Assembly (NCBI GenBank): GCA_038227045.1
Contig: JBBRQD010000021.1
Location: forward strand, 1-61,832
Length of the DNA: 61,832 nucleotides
DNA from: JANXLS01 sp038227045
GTDB taxonomy: Bacteria > Planctomycetota > SZUA-567 > H5-PLA8
Direction of reading: 5' to 3'
The notes beneath the pieces are model-generated. The model did no database searches and was not told the DNA's origin. It saw only the letters and a program-made list of their open reading frames with translations. The translations under genes and the position numbers were made by a program. Positions 8,754-17,641 of the stretch are shown piece by piece (the first letter of the stretch is position 1; the number at the start of each line of letters is the position of its first letter).

Positions 8754-10061
8754 CTACTGTTTGATTTGCGCCAGGATCGCTTTGAGCTTTTTGCGCGCCG
8801 CCGCCGCTTCGTCGGTTTCCGTTCCGCTTGGAACAAGCGTCTCGCGCTGGGGCGACGCGCTGACGTCGTACAGGTCGCCGTTCTCGCGCAATTTGTATTT
8901 CTCCCCGCGCACGAAATAATTGTTCACATATTGAGAGAAGACCCATTCGCGCGGTTTGCCTGGTTCGCCCCGCAAGCGCGCCGCGAAGCTCACGCCGTCG
9001 ATTTTATTCTCGCGATTCTCGCCATTCATTTTGGGCATTTCGACGCCGGCGAAATCGAGCAGGGTGGGGTAGAAGTCGGTGAAATCGATCAAGTCGTTCA
9101 GCTCTTGCCCCGGGGCGATTTTTCCCGGCATCGATGCGATCATCGGCACTTGGCTGCCGCGGTCATCCATTTCGCCCTTTTTGCCCGGAAGCGTTTCGCC
9201 GTTGAAACGCGAGTGAATGCGCGAATCGGTGCCGTTGTCCCCGGCGAAAATCACCAGCGTGTTTTGCCGCAGCCCAAGTTCGTCGAGCTTCTTGAGCACC
9301 TGCCCGACTTCGCTGTCGCAATACTCGACCATGAAACGGAAATTTTCCTGGCCGTCTTTCTCGCCGCTCTTGGGATTCAACGGCGTCGGCATGAACGGCG
9401 CGTGCACCAGGCCCATGGGATAATAGAGGAAGAACGGTTTCGGATTGCCGCGGCGCTGCTCGAGGTATTTCAACACCCACGCCTGATAAATATCCGGCCC
9501 GTATTTTCCCGGCTTGGGTTTGTCGTAATAAATGTAGGCATGGCGAAAGCAGCGTTGCGTCTCGAATCCGCAGGCTTCAATATGCGGAGAATGGACGGCG
9601 TCGTTGCTCTCTTCGTCGTAATCGTCCTTCTTCTTGGGCTCAAAATTGTTCCAGCCCAGATGCCACTTCCCGGTGATCGCCGTCGTGTAACCGGCGTCTT
9701 TGAACGCGCTCGCCACGGTGGGATTGCGAAACCAATCGAGTTCTTTCGACGCGCCGCTGCGCCCGGCGATATCGATGAATCCAGTGCGGAAATTGTATTT
9801 GCCGGTGAGCAATTGCGCGCGGCTCGGCGAGCAGACCGGCGTGGCGAAACATGTGTTGAACTGAATGCCGCTGCGCGCGAGTGCGTCAATGTTCGGCGTC
9901 TTGAACGACGTTCCGCCGTAACAATTCACGCACTCGATGCCCAAGTCATCGGCGAGAATGAACAGAATGTTCGGCCGCAAAGGGAGCGGTTCGCCGGCGC
10001 TTGAGTTCGACGCAGCAATAGCAATAAAAAAAAGTGGTCCCAGCCATGCTGCGCGGCGCAT
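8754..10061 (-). CDS. Secreted sulfatase (formylglycine-dependent)
   Basis: The protein (435 aa) has a signal peptide (MRRAAWLGPLFFIAIAAS), then NILFILADDLG with the calcium-binding Asp pair (38-39), and the sulfatase signature CSPSRAQLLTGK with Cys77, which must be oxidised to formylglycine. Further motifs are GKWHLG and a late GDNG. It hydrolyses sulfate esters, probably of polysaccharides, in the periplasm or outside. No maturase is in the window. Two starts are possible: ATG at 10061 has GGAG upstream and gives a normal signal peptide; ATG at 10103 overlaps the stop of the upstream cytochrome gene (ATGA), suggesting translational coupling but an unusually long n-region. Either way, it belongs to the cytochrome operon. 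Confidence 0.95.
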   Translation of the reverse strand: MRRAAWLGPLFFIAIAASNSSAGEPLPLRPNILFILADDLGIECVNCYGGTSFKTPNIDALARSGIQFNTCFATPVCSPSRAQLLTGKYNFRTGFIDIAGRSGASKELDWFRNPTVASAFKDAGYTTAITGKWHLGWNNFEPKKKDDYDEESNDAVHSPHIEACGFETQRCFRHAYIYYDKPKPGKYGPDIYQAWVLKYLEQRRGNPKPFFLYYPMGLVHAPFMPTPLNPKSGEKDGQENFRFMVEYCDSEVGQVLKKLDELGLRQNTLVIFAGDNGTDSRIHSRFNGETLPGKKGEMDDRGSQVPMIASMPGKIAPGQELNDLIDFTDFYPTLLDFAGVEMPKMNGENRENKIDGVSFAARLRGEPGKPREWVFSQYVNNYFVRGEKYKLRENGDLYDVSASPQRETLVPSGTETDEAAAARKKLKAILAQIKQ

Positions 10062-10099
10062 TCGATGCTGCTCCAAAAAAACAACGTCCCGTTTCGTGC

Positions 10100-13000
10100 T
10101 CATTTCAACGACGACAGGAACTCCACCAAATGCCGGATCTCGAACTTCGTGAGCACGCCGGTCAGCGGCGGCATTATGGATTCTTCCTGATTCTTGCGCG
10201 TCTTGATTTCTTCTTTCGGAATTTCGATCAGTTTGCCGTCGCCCGGCATAATCGCGATCTTTTTGTCGTCATCAGTTTTTAAAATGCCGCTGATCACTTT
10301 TCCGTCGATCGTTTTGACGACGACCGATTCAAAGCCCTTCGCGATTTTTGCGCTGGGATCGACGATGGATTCGAGCAGATAGTCGCGCTTTTCGCGCGTG
10401 CCGATCCCCTTTAATTCGGGGCCGACGTCCCCGCCTTTCCCGTCAATTTTGTGGCAACGCGTGCATTGAGCGGTGGCGCCTTCGAAGAATATCTTGCGCC
10501 CGGCCTCCGCATTTCCGCCGAATAGCGCGGATTTGAAATCGGAGAGCTGGATCGCTTTGTGTTCGGTGCGCGGCAGCGCCGCGTTGTATTTCGCGAGCGC
10601 GTCTTTGACTTCGTTGTTCTCGCTCTTTTGCGCGGCCTCCAAAATGTCGAGTTCAATCTCGGGCGGTGCTTTTCCCGCGAGCAGTTTCTCGACCCATGCG
10701 TTCAACACCGCATCCGACTCCGCCGTTTTCATGCCGCCCAGCACATTGAACGCATTTTGCTTTTCCGCGATTGCGATTTTCTCATTTTCGAGCGCCTTTT
10801 GCATCGCGGCGACAGCAACCTTTGGATCGAGTTTTGCCATCAGCGCCGTGCCTGCTTTTTTAAGATTAGCGTCTTTGCTGACCGTCGCCTGATGCGCGTA
10901 ATCGTGAATCTTGTCCGACTTCAATTCAAAGAGCGCATTCAAAGCGGCCACTCGAATTTCGCCCGCCTTTTTTTCATCTTCGTAGACAGCCTGCAATCCG
11001 GGAAGCGCTTCGATGAGATGCAGTTTTTCGAATGCTTGCGCGGCCGCGGCCGGAACGTCGGTTCCCGGCGTATCAATCAGCAACAGTGTTACAAAAGGTT
11101 TGAGTGCATCGGCGGCGGGCGCGGGATTGCGCGGCGGAAGCGGGCGGACGAGGTTCATGATTTTGTCGCGCAACGGCGGCGCGGCCCAATCGGCGAGCAT
11201 GCTTAACGCTTCGACGCGCAAGCCCACCGGCGCGCTTTTTTGCGCGGCGTACGCGGCGAGCGCCGTGGCGTTCTCCGCGCCGCCGTGGCGGAAATACGCA
11301 TTCAATGCGCGGCGCAAGAGCAGTTGGGATTGCGGAGCTTCTTCGACATCCGAATTGCCGATCGGCATCTGTTTTTTGCCGTCAGGCAGTTGCCAGCCAA
11401 CGGCCAGATTGTCGTCTCTCTGGACTTCGTACATCAACGCTTCGATGTAATATTTCTTGCCGGCTTCGAGCTTCTGCGGCGCCGATTTCTGGTTTGGGTA
11501 TTTGTTCCATTCGCGTGCCTTGCACCACTGCGGAGCATGTGTTTCGGCGATGCGTTTTTTGTTATCGGGTTTTTCGTCGGTGCTCAAAAACAACTCGCCC
11601 CAATCGTCCACCGCGATCCAAAACGTGTACTCGCCCGTCGCCGGCGCGGTGATGATGCCGCTGACGCGCGCGCCGTAATAATCCGCGCGATTGCTGGGCG
11701 TTTCGAAAATGTCGAAGGTCTCTTCTTTGTCGGCTCTTGCGGTTTTGAATTTGGGGCTGTCGATGAAATCCTTATAGTCCTTGCCCTTGATATCGTCCCA
11801 GAATTCAGCCTTGAACGAAAACCCGCTCGGAAGTTTTTCCTTTTCGCGCGCCTGCGCGCCGGGAACGATAAGTGCGGCCAGTTCCGGAAACGCGCCCGGA
11901 ATCGGCACGTCGTTGATGGCTCGCGCGGCCTCGAGAATCAGATTCGGACTCGCGTCTTTCAGGAATTTCGCGATGCGCGCGTCTTCCATTCTGCGCAGCA
12001 CCAGCAGCACGGCCATGCGCACCGGCGCCGACGCGTCCGCGCCTTTTGCGATCACGAGATCGGGGTATTTCGCGGCGATCCAATAGAGTGCCATGACGCC
12101 CGCGTGCCGCACGAACGGATCCTTGTCGGCGTTCTCGGCAAGCATCGCGCAAAGCGGTTCGATGGCGTCCGAATTTCCCAGCTTCCCCAATCCATACGCT
12201 GCAAAAAATTGCACGCGCAGATTTTCATGTTTTAACAATTTCGCCAATCCATCCTGCGCTTTCGCATAGCGTCCATCACCGGCGATTTTCGCGGCCTGCG
12301 CGGCGACTTCGGCGTCCTTGTCGACGAAGACTGCAAGCAGCGGTTCGAGCGCCTTTTCGTCCCAGGGCTTTGCCAGATTCTTTTCGCGTTCTTCGGCCGG
12401 CATCCCAGCGAACGCAATGTCGTGCGCGATTTGCCCCAGACCCCAAATCGCATGAATGCGCGCGAGCTGATTTTCGCTCTTCAACGTTTGCGAGAAAGCG
12501 GAAATCGACGCCGCGCCCATTTCAGCGAGCGCGAACTGCGCCGCCTGCCTCACCCGCATATCGGCGTGGGCGAGCAGCTTCGTCAATTCGTCGTTCGTGC
12601 GTTTTTCCATTCCTTCGAGAAGCAGTTTTTTCGTTTCGAGCGCGACCGGATTTTCCTTCATTGTCGGATCATAGATGCGATAAATGCGGCCTTTGCCGGT
12701 CTTGGTAATTCCACCGACCCAAACCGATGCGTATGCCGCGCCGTCGATGCCGAAGACCATGTCGGTCGCCTGATTCTTCCAGAAAAATTCCTTGTCTTTG
12801 TCTTCGACGTATTCAAATCCCGCGCCTTTGGGTTTGACGGAGAACGAGAACACCCCGCCGTTGCCTTTGTAATCGCAGTAGAAAAAATGATTCTCATAGC
12901 GTTCGGGCAACTGGCCAGTGCCGGGATAGTACGCGACGCCCGACGGGCCTTGGCCGAGCTGTTTGATCGGCGGAACGATGAACGCAGGTTGGCCCTCGTG

Positions 13001-14041
13001 AAATTCGTACCACATCTTTTCAGAGGTCCACGTGCCGAGCACGTTCGGATGCGTGATGAATTGAAACCCGCCGCGCCAGCCGCTGTCGCCGCCTTCGACA
13101 ACGTACACCCAGCGCGCGGAATCGCCGTGGTCGGCGTTGTTGTCCGCGGTGAACAGATTTCCGTATTTGTCGAACGCGAGTTTCTGCGGATTGCGCAAGC
13201 CCGTCGCGAAGACTTCGAACTCCGAACCGTCCGGATTGCAGCGAAACACGCCGCCGCGTTCGTGCCCGTCGATCTGTTTGCCGCCGACTTTGACGTTGTA
13301 GCCGCGGTCCCCGATGCTGAAATAAAGCTTGCCGTCCGGGCCGAGCGCCAGGCCGTGAAGATCGTGTCCGAGAAACGCGATGCGCGCGCCAAAGCCCGTC
13401 TGCAGCACTTTTTTGACGTCGGCTTTGCCGGTGTTTTTCGTGTCCTGGAGGAGCCACAGATTCGGGATGCAGGTGAAATAAACATTGCCTTTGAACGCCA
13501 GCACCCCAGCGCCCGCGCCATCGAGAATATTGTTGAAGCCATCGGCGAAAATCGTGCTCTTATCGGCCTTGCCGGTCCCTTTCGTGTCTTCGACGAGCCG
13601 CACGATTTCGGAATTCAGTTCGAGGCGCTTGGCATTGTCGCCGAGATTGCGGCGCAACATCGCTTCGCGTTCCTGCGGTGTGTGGTTGCCGAGATCCTGA
13701 TCAAGCCAGTCCATGTGGCCGCGCATGTCGAGCGCGCCGAAATCCTTGTCGCCGCCTCCTGAGATGCCGTCGGAGAAGCGCCACGTTTCGGCGATGAAGA
13801 AACGCCCTTTCTCGTCGCAACAAAGCTCAACGGGATGCGCGAGCATCGGTTCGGCGGCGAAGAGTTCGATTTTTAAATCCGCCGGAGTTTTGTAACCCTT
13901 GATCATGTTCTCGGCTTCGTCGGACGCGGGAGCCATCTTGGGCTGCCAGGGCGCGGGCGCATCTTCGGCGGTTGCGGCAATAAGGGGAGCAAGCAACAGC
14001 AGGGCGCCGGCGAGCAGCGCGGGGATTTTGTGTTTATTCAT
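10100..14041 (-). CDS. Secreted PVC-type dehydrogenase/cytochrome with propeller, HEAT, PA14 and CxxCH
   Basis: This 1313-residue protein has a signal peptide (MNKHKIPALLAGALLLLAPL), then an NHL/glucose-dehydrogenase-like beta-propeller (about 40-470), HEAT repeats (about 480-730), a PA14 domain (about 737-890, with ATGEYTFWIAVDDWGELFLS), more HEAT repeats (about 920-1090), and a C-terminal cytochrome c domain with CTRCH near 1192. The order matches PVC putative membrane-bound dehydrogenases; PA14 suggests glycan binding. Substrate and electron acceptor are unknown. It is the first gene of a likely operon with the sulfatase and SulP. It starts at an ATG without a clear ribosome site. Its start overlaps the upstream region of the divergent bpt gene. 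Confidence 0.92.
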   Translation of the reverse strand: MNKHKIPALLAGALLLLAPLIAATAEDAPAPWQPKMAPASDEAENMIKGYKTPADLKIELFAAEPMLAHPVELCCDEKGRFFIAETWRFSDGISGGGDKDFGALDMRGHMDWLDQDLGNHTPQEREAMLRRNLGDNAKRLELNSEIVRLVEDTKGTGKADKSTIFADGFNNILDGAGAGVLAFKGNVYFTCIPNLWLLQDTKNTGKADVKKVLQTGFGARIAFLGHDLHGLALGPDGKLYFSIGDRGYNVKVGGKQIDGHERGGVFRCNPDGSEFEVFATGLRNPQKLAFDKYGNLFTADNNADHGDSARWVYVVEGGDSGWRGGFQFITHPNVLGTWTSEKMWYEFHEGQPAFIVPPIKQLGQGPSGVAYYPGTGQLPERYENHFFYCDYKGNGGVFSFSVKPKGAGFEYVEDKDKEFFWKNQATDMVFGIDGAAYASVWVGGITKTGKGRIYRIYDPTMKENPVALETKKLLLEGMEKRTNDELTKLLAHADMRVRQAAQFALAEMGAASISAFSQTLKSENQLARIHAIWGLGQIAHDIAFAGMPAEEREKNLAKPWDEKALEPLLAVFVDKDAEVAAQAAKIAGDGRYAKAQDGLAKLLKHENLRVQFFAAYGLGKLGNSDAIEPLCAMLAENADKDPFVRHAGVMALYWIAAKYPDLVIAKGADASAPVRMAVLLVLRRMEDARIAKFLKDASPNLILEAARAINDVPIPGAFPELAALIVPGAQAREKEKLPSGFSFKAEFWDDIKGKDYKDFIDSPKFKTARADKEETFDIFETPSNRADYYGARVSGIITAPATGEYTFWIAVDDWGELFLSTDEKPDNKKRIAETHAPQWCKAREWNKYPNQKSAPQKLEAGKKYYIEALMYEVQRDDNLAVGWQLPDGKKQMPIGNSDVEEAPQSQLLLRRALNAYFRHGGAENATALAAYAAQKSAPVGLRVEALSMLADWAAPPLRDKIMNLVRPLPPRNPAPAADALKPFVTLLLIDTPGTDVPAAAAQAFEKLHLIEALPGLQAVYEDEKKAGEIRVAALNALFELKSDKIHDYAHQATVSKDANLKKAGTALMAKLDPKVAVAAMQKALENEKIAIAEKQNAFNVLGGMKTAESDAVLNAWVEKLLAGKAPPEIELDILEAAQKSENNEVKDALAKYNAALPRTEHKAIQLSDFKSALFGGNAEAGRKIFFEGATAQCTRCHKIDGKGGDVGPELKGIGTREKRDYLLESIVDPSAKIAKGFESVVVKTIDGKVISGILKTDDDKKIAIMPGDGKLIEIPKEEIKTRKNQEESIMPPLTGVLTKFEIRHLVEFLSSLK

Positions 14042-14137
14042 AGAGGTCTATACAATGACACAAGCACGCGCGTTTTCAACTGGCGGAGCAAAAATAGCGG
14101 TGTTGAAATTAAGCCGCGCGGCCTTAGCCTATGTTCC

Positions 14138-14845
14138 ATGCTAGTCGTTCACCAGTTCATCACCGAACCCCACCCCTGCGCGTACCTGCCCGGCCGCGTG
14201 GCGGAACTGGAATATTCCGTTGCGCCGGTTCTTGAACCGGAAGAATACGAAGAGCTGATGAATCGCGGCTGCCGCAAATTCGGGCTCGCATTTTTTCGTC
14301 CCGTCTGCGACGGCTGTGCGATGTGCCGCCCGATCCGATTTCCGCTCGACGAATTTCAACCCGATCGTTCCCACCGGCGCACGCTGAAACGCAATGCGGA
14401 CTTGGAGGTTCGCATTGGCCATCCGATTTGCGATATGGACCGGATCGAGCTGTTTCGAAAGTATCATCTGGCTCAGCAGGAATCCAAACAATGGCCCTAC
14501 CACATGGAGGGCATCGAGGAGTATGAATTCAGCTTCGTGCGCAACCAGATTCCAACGAGCGAGATTTCGATTTGGGAGAACGGAAGGTTCCTGGGTGCGT
14601 TGATTACAGAGAACACGCCGAACGTCGTTTCGGCGGTTTATCACTATCACGACCCGGATTTTCGCGATCGCGGCCTGGGCACCTTCCTGATTTTGAAATG
14701 CGCCGAGATGGCACGCGCGATGGGCAGACGCTGGCTATATCTGGGCTACTACATTGAGGGCTGTGCGAGCATGGAATACAAGACGCGTTACCGGCCCTGC
14801 GAAATCATGGGGCCGGACGGAAATTGGCGGCGGCTGCCGCGATAA
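14138..14845 (+). CDS. bpt: Arginyl/leucyl-tRNA-protein transferase (Bpt family)
   Basis: A 235-residue aminoacyl-transferase that attaches Leu (or Arg) from its tRNA to protein N-termini, marking them for N-end-rule degradation. Family motifs are present: PCAYLPGRVAELEY near the N-terminus, the Cys cluster CDGCAMCRPIR (about residues 58-68), SHRRTLKRN, and the GNAT-fold end YYIEGCASMEYKTRYRP. The ATG at 14138 aligns with usual family starts; the longer open frame to 14030 overlaps the divergent cytochrome gene and is ignored. The next gene begins 14 bases after its stop. Confidence 0.92.
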   Translation: MLVVHQFITEPHPCAYLPGRVAELEYSVAPVLEPEEYEELMNRGCRKFGLAFFRPVCDGCAMCRPIRFPLDEFQPDRSHRRTLKRNADLEVRIGHPICDMDRIELFRKYHLAQQESKQWPYHMEGIEEYEFSFVRNQIPTSEISIWENGRFLGALITENTPNVVSAVYHYHDPDFRDRGLGTFLILKCAEMARAMGRRWLYLGYYIEGCASMEYKTRYRPCEIMGPDGNWRRLPR

Positions 14846-14859
14846 TTCGAGAGCAAACC

Positions 14860-15129
14860 ATGGCCACAATTCGCCTGCCTGCCCCACTTGCCGAACTCGC
14901 GGGACAACGAGAAATGGAGGTATGCGCCGCGACGGTGTTGGACGCCATCCGGGCGCTCGACGGTCTTCGTCCCGGACTTTCCGACCGCATCTGCACCGAA
15001 CAGAATGAACCGCGGAAGCATGTGTTGATTTATGTTGACGATACGGAAGTGCGGCTTTTGAATGGAACCAAAACGGTATTGAAGGGTGGAGAGACTATCT
15101 ACATTGTTCCGTCGGTGTCGGGTGGATGA
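14860..15129 (+). CDS. MoaD/ThiS-family ubiquitin-like sulfur-carrier protein
   Basis: An 89-residue beta-grasp protein ending in SVSGG. The C-terminal Gly-Gly is the site that E1-like enzymes adenylate and thiocarboxylate in ThiS and MoaD. The internal pattern (ATVLDAIRAL, KHVLIYVDDTEVRLLNG, LKGGETIYIVPSV) fits a MoaD-like fold. No ThiF/MoeB, MoaE or cofactor genes are in the window, so the pathway (molybdopterin, thiamine, cysteine or protein tagging) is unknown. It follows bpt by 14 bases and may be cotranscribed. Confidence 0.85.
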   Translation: MATIRLPAPLAELAGQREMEVCAATVLDAIRALDGLRPGLSDRICTEQNEPRKHVLIYVDDTEVRLLNGTKTVLKGGETIYIVPSVSGG

Positions 15130-15159
15130 CCGAAATGAGTGGTTCGCGCCGCCATAAAA

Positions 15160-15182
15160 AATGCGAGCAGAACGCTCGCATT
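15160..15182 (-). terminator. Rho-independent terminator
   Basis: On the minus strand a perfect 9-bp stem AATGCGAGC/GCTCGCATT with a five-base loop is followed by a run of T. It lies downstream of the small basic-protein gene and would end its transcript; it also sits just after the plus-strand MoaD-like gene. Confidence 0.8.
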
Positions 15183-15252
15183 CAAAGCCTATTATAAAGG
15201 GTTGGGTCAGACCTTCAGCCGCATACCTCCGCGCGACGCAGATCGAACCGGA

Positions 15253-15564
15253 CTATTCTTTCTTTTCGCCTTCCGCCGCTGCGACTTCCGCAGCCACCAC
15301 GGGCGGGGCCGCCGGTTTCACGCCGGTCTTGTGCGGTTGCAACCGATACGCTTCGCTCAGGAGTTTGCGCTGAGCGCGCTTGACGCGCTTCGACGCCGCG
15401 CGCACTTTCAGATCGTGGCGGATGAGTTTGCCGTCTTTCGTCGCGGCCGCGATGCGCTTCGTCAGCTTTGCCTTGCGGTCGTCGATCGATTTTTGGATCG
15501 CGACAACGGTTTTGGCTTCCGCCGGGGGCTTGGGGTGCGGTTTCTTTACCTTTGACTTCGCCAT
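15253..15564 (-). CDS. Small basic Lys/Ala/Pro-rich protein, unknown
   Basis: A 103-residue protein that I do not recognise. It opens MAKSKVKKPHPKPPAEAK, has a central amphipathic, very basic helix (KVRAASKRVKRAQRKLLSEA), and ends in Ala and Glu. There is no signal peptide or membrane segment. Composition is like nucleic-acid-binding or ribosome-associated small proteins, but that is only inference. AAAGG lies 12 bases before the ATG. A strong terminator follows at 15160, so it appears to be a single-gene unit. Confidence 0.65.
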   Translation of the reverse strand: MAKSKVKKPHPKPPAEAKTVVAIQKSIDDRKAKLTKRIAAATKDGKLIRHDLKVRAASKRVKRAQRKLLSEAYRLQPHKTGVKPAAPPVVAAEVAAAEGEKKE

Positions 15565-15682
15565 GGGACTTTGAAAACCTTTCAAAAAACAACGACTTGT
15601 TTGAATTTCAGAGGCAGCTAGCCTACTTGGAAGTTCGAGGAATTCACGTGAAGAATTGACAAAATGAAAAGAAATTCAATCC

Positions 15683-17503
15683 TCACATTTCGTTCAGCCG
15701 ATAGGCCTCGAGCAGAAGTTCCACGTTGCTCTCTCCTCTAAAGGTGTTGAGCTGTGGCCGGAACGCGATGTCGAGCGCGCGCGTTTGCGTGCAGTCGCAG
15801 AGCGCGTTGAAGTGTTCGGCGAAATTGAACGCGACGACGCGGCGCGAATTCGTTCCCTGGCGCGCGAAGAATTGCACGTGCTTTTCGTCGCGGCCCATCA
15901 GCCGCGGCGGCGCGGGCATTTCGACGCCGCACACTGCCAGCGTCGGTCGCGGATTGCCCATTCCGCACGGTTCGAAAAGTTCGAGTTCCTCGCAGAGCTT
16001 CGGCGTCAAATGCGCCATTTCGATGCGCGTGTCGATATGCATGCGCGGAATCAAATCGTCTTCTCCGACCATGCCGAAGACCGCCGATTCGAAGTGCGTT
16101 CGAAACGCGTCGATGTTCTCCGCGCGAATCGTCAGCCCCGCCGCCGCGGCGTGTCCGCCGAACGTAATCAAGTGTTCGCTCGACCGGTGCATCGCGTCGT
16201 GAAGATTCAGATTGCGGATCGAGCGGCCCGAGCCGTGCGCGACGCCGCTCTCCCTATTAATGGCGAGCAGCAGGACGGGGCGGTAAAATTCCTCGACGAT
16301 TCTGGACGCCGCGATGCCGATCACGCCCTGATGCCAGCCTTCCGATCCCAGCACGAATCCGCGGCACAGCGGCCGCGCCGCAAGCGTCTCCTGCGCCTGG
16401 GCGCGTGCTTCGGCGATGATGCCTTCCTCGATTTTTTGCCGCTCGCCGTTAAAAGCTTCGAGTTTCTGCGCCAGTTCCGCCGCGCGTGTGGGATCGTTCG
16501 TCAGCAGCAGTTCGAGCGCATCGGCGGCGCTGCCGCAGCGTCCAGCGGCATTGATCCGCGGCCCCAGCCGGAAGCCGACATCGCCCGGTGAGATCGCGGT
16601 TTTTTCTTTCGCGAATTTGTCGCTGGGACCGGGTATCAGCCGCGAGATTTCGAGCAGCGCGCGAAGGCCCGGCTGCGTCGTCGACAGCAGCATCTTCAAA
16701 CCGTGATGCACCAGCACGCGATTTTCGTCGATCAGCGGCACCACGTCGGCGACCGTGCCGATCGCCGCGAGCGCCATCGCTTCGATTAAAAACTGGCGAA
16801 AATCGGGCGTCACTGTCTTATTTTGAGAAAAATGAACCGCCAGCGCCCAGACCAGTTTGAACGTGACACCCGCGCCGCAGAGTTCCGAGAACGGATAAGT
16901 GTTTCCGGCGTCGGTGCGTTTCGGATTGATCACGGCGACGGCGCGCGGCAATGTGTCGCCGGGCAAGTGGTGATCGACGACGATGCAATCGACGCCCGCC
17001 GCATTGAGCGCGTCGATCGCCTCGACCGCGGAGATGCCGTTGTCGAGCGTGATCAGCAGCGCCGGTTTTCGCGCGAGAACGTCCTGCACGGCCTGCGCGC
17101 CGAGTCCATAGCCATTTTTTCGTTCGGGAACCATCGCGTCAAACGCGACGCGCAGCGGCGGTTTTCCATTGAGGAAAGTGAAGAAGCGCGCCAGCAATGC
17201 GGTGGCGGTGACGCCGTCGGCATCGTAATCGCCGAACAACACGATGCGCTGTTTCTTCTCGATGGCCTCGGCGATGCGCGCGACTGCTTTTTCGATGTCG
17301 GGCAGTTTCGCGGGATCGTGGAGCAGATCCATGCGGCGCGAGAGAAATCCCTCGGCCGCGGGCGCGCTTGTGAAACCGCGATTGAACAGAATACGCGCGG
17401 AGATCTCGGATATCTTCAGCCCGCTGGCGAGCGCGCGAATCGCCGCGTCATCGGTGGAACGCGGCGCGAACTCCCAGCGGCGGTGTGCGGTTGGTCTTGG
17501 CAT
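15683..17503 (-). CDS. recJ: Single-stranded-DNA-specific exonuclease RecJ
   Basis: This 606-residue 5'-3' exonuclease acts in recombination and mismatch repair. DHH-domain motifs are GDYDADG (residues 91-97), ITLDNG (151-156) and VVDHHLPG with DHH at 177-179; AAGRCG and the DHHA1 motif VAHGSGRSI follow, then an OB-like C-terminus. All metal ligands appear intact and the length is normal for the family. The start ATG gives a normal N-terminus. It lies upstream of no close partner on its strand; a REPIN-like element sits before it. Confidence 0.97.
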   Translation of the reverse strand: MPRPTAHRRWEFAPRSTDDAAIRALASGLKISEISARILFNRGFTSAPAAEGFLSRRMDLLHDPAKLPDIEKAVARIAEAIEKKQRIVLFGDYDADGVTATALLARFFTFLNGKPPLRVAFDAMVPERKNGYGLGAQAVQDVLARKPALLITLDNGISAVEAIDALNAAGVDCIVVDHHLPGDTLPRAVAVINPKRTDAGNTYPFSELCGAGVTFKLVWALAVHFSQNKTVTPDFRQFLIEAMALAAIGTVADVVPLIDENRVLVHHGLKMLLSTTQPGLRALLEISRLIPGPSDKFAKEKTAISPGDVGFRLGPRINAAGRCGSAADALELLLTNDPTRAAELAQKLEAFNGERQKIEEGIIAEARAQAQETLAARPLCRGFVLGSEGWHQGVIGIAASRIVEEFYRPVLLLAINRESGVAHGSGRSIRNLNLHDAMHRSSEHLITFGGHAAAAGLTIRAENIDAFRTHFESAVFGMVGEDDLIPRMHIDTRIEMAHLTPKLCEELELFEPCGMGNPRPTLAVCGVEMPAPPRLMGRDEKHVQFFARQGTNSRRVVAFNFAEHFNALCDCTQTRALDIAFRPQLNTFRGESNVELLLEAYRLNEM

Positions 17504-17554
17504 GAGCGCAAATTAACCGCGAATCGGCGCGAAGCAATTTTTTTTCGAACGCAA

Positions 17555-17620
17555 ATAAGTTCGTAGTTCCGCCTTCAGGCGGTCTTTGGGAGCCGCCTAA
17601 AGGCGGAACTACGAACTTAT
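17555..17620. repeat. REPIN-like inverted repeat pair (family D)
   Basis: Two 28-base arms (17555-17582, 17593-17620) are reverse complements with one mismatch and a ten-base loop. Each arm contains a GTAG foot followed by the palindrome CCGCC-tt-AGGCGG, so the element is a palindrome of palindromes. It lies between the start of recJ and the end of the next minus-strand gene. Confidence 0.88.
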
Positions 17621-17641
17621 CAAATTAGCGTTTCCGAACCA

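Noticed and set aside
8562..10004. 480-codon plus-strand open frame opposite the sulfatase
   Set aside because: Sulfatase motifs, signal peptide and start signals are on the minus strand. The antisense frame is a by-product of codon bias.
12422..13762. 446-codon plus-strand frame opposite the cytochrome
   Set aside because: It overlaps the propeller-coding part of the cytochrome gene on the other strand and has no recognisable domain.
14030..14137. Longer Bpt N-terminus from the ATG at 14030
   Set aside because: It overlaps the divergent cytochrome start, and the added 36 residues do not fit the Bpt family, which begins close to HQFITEPHPCAYLPG.
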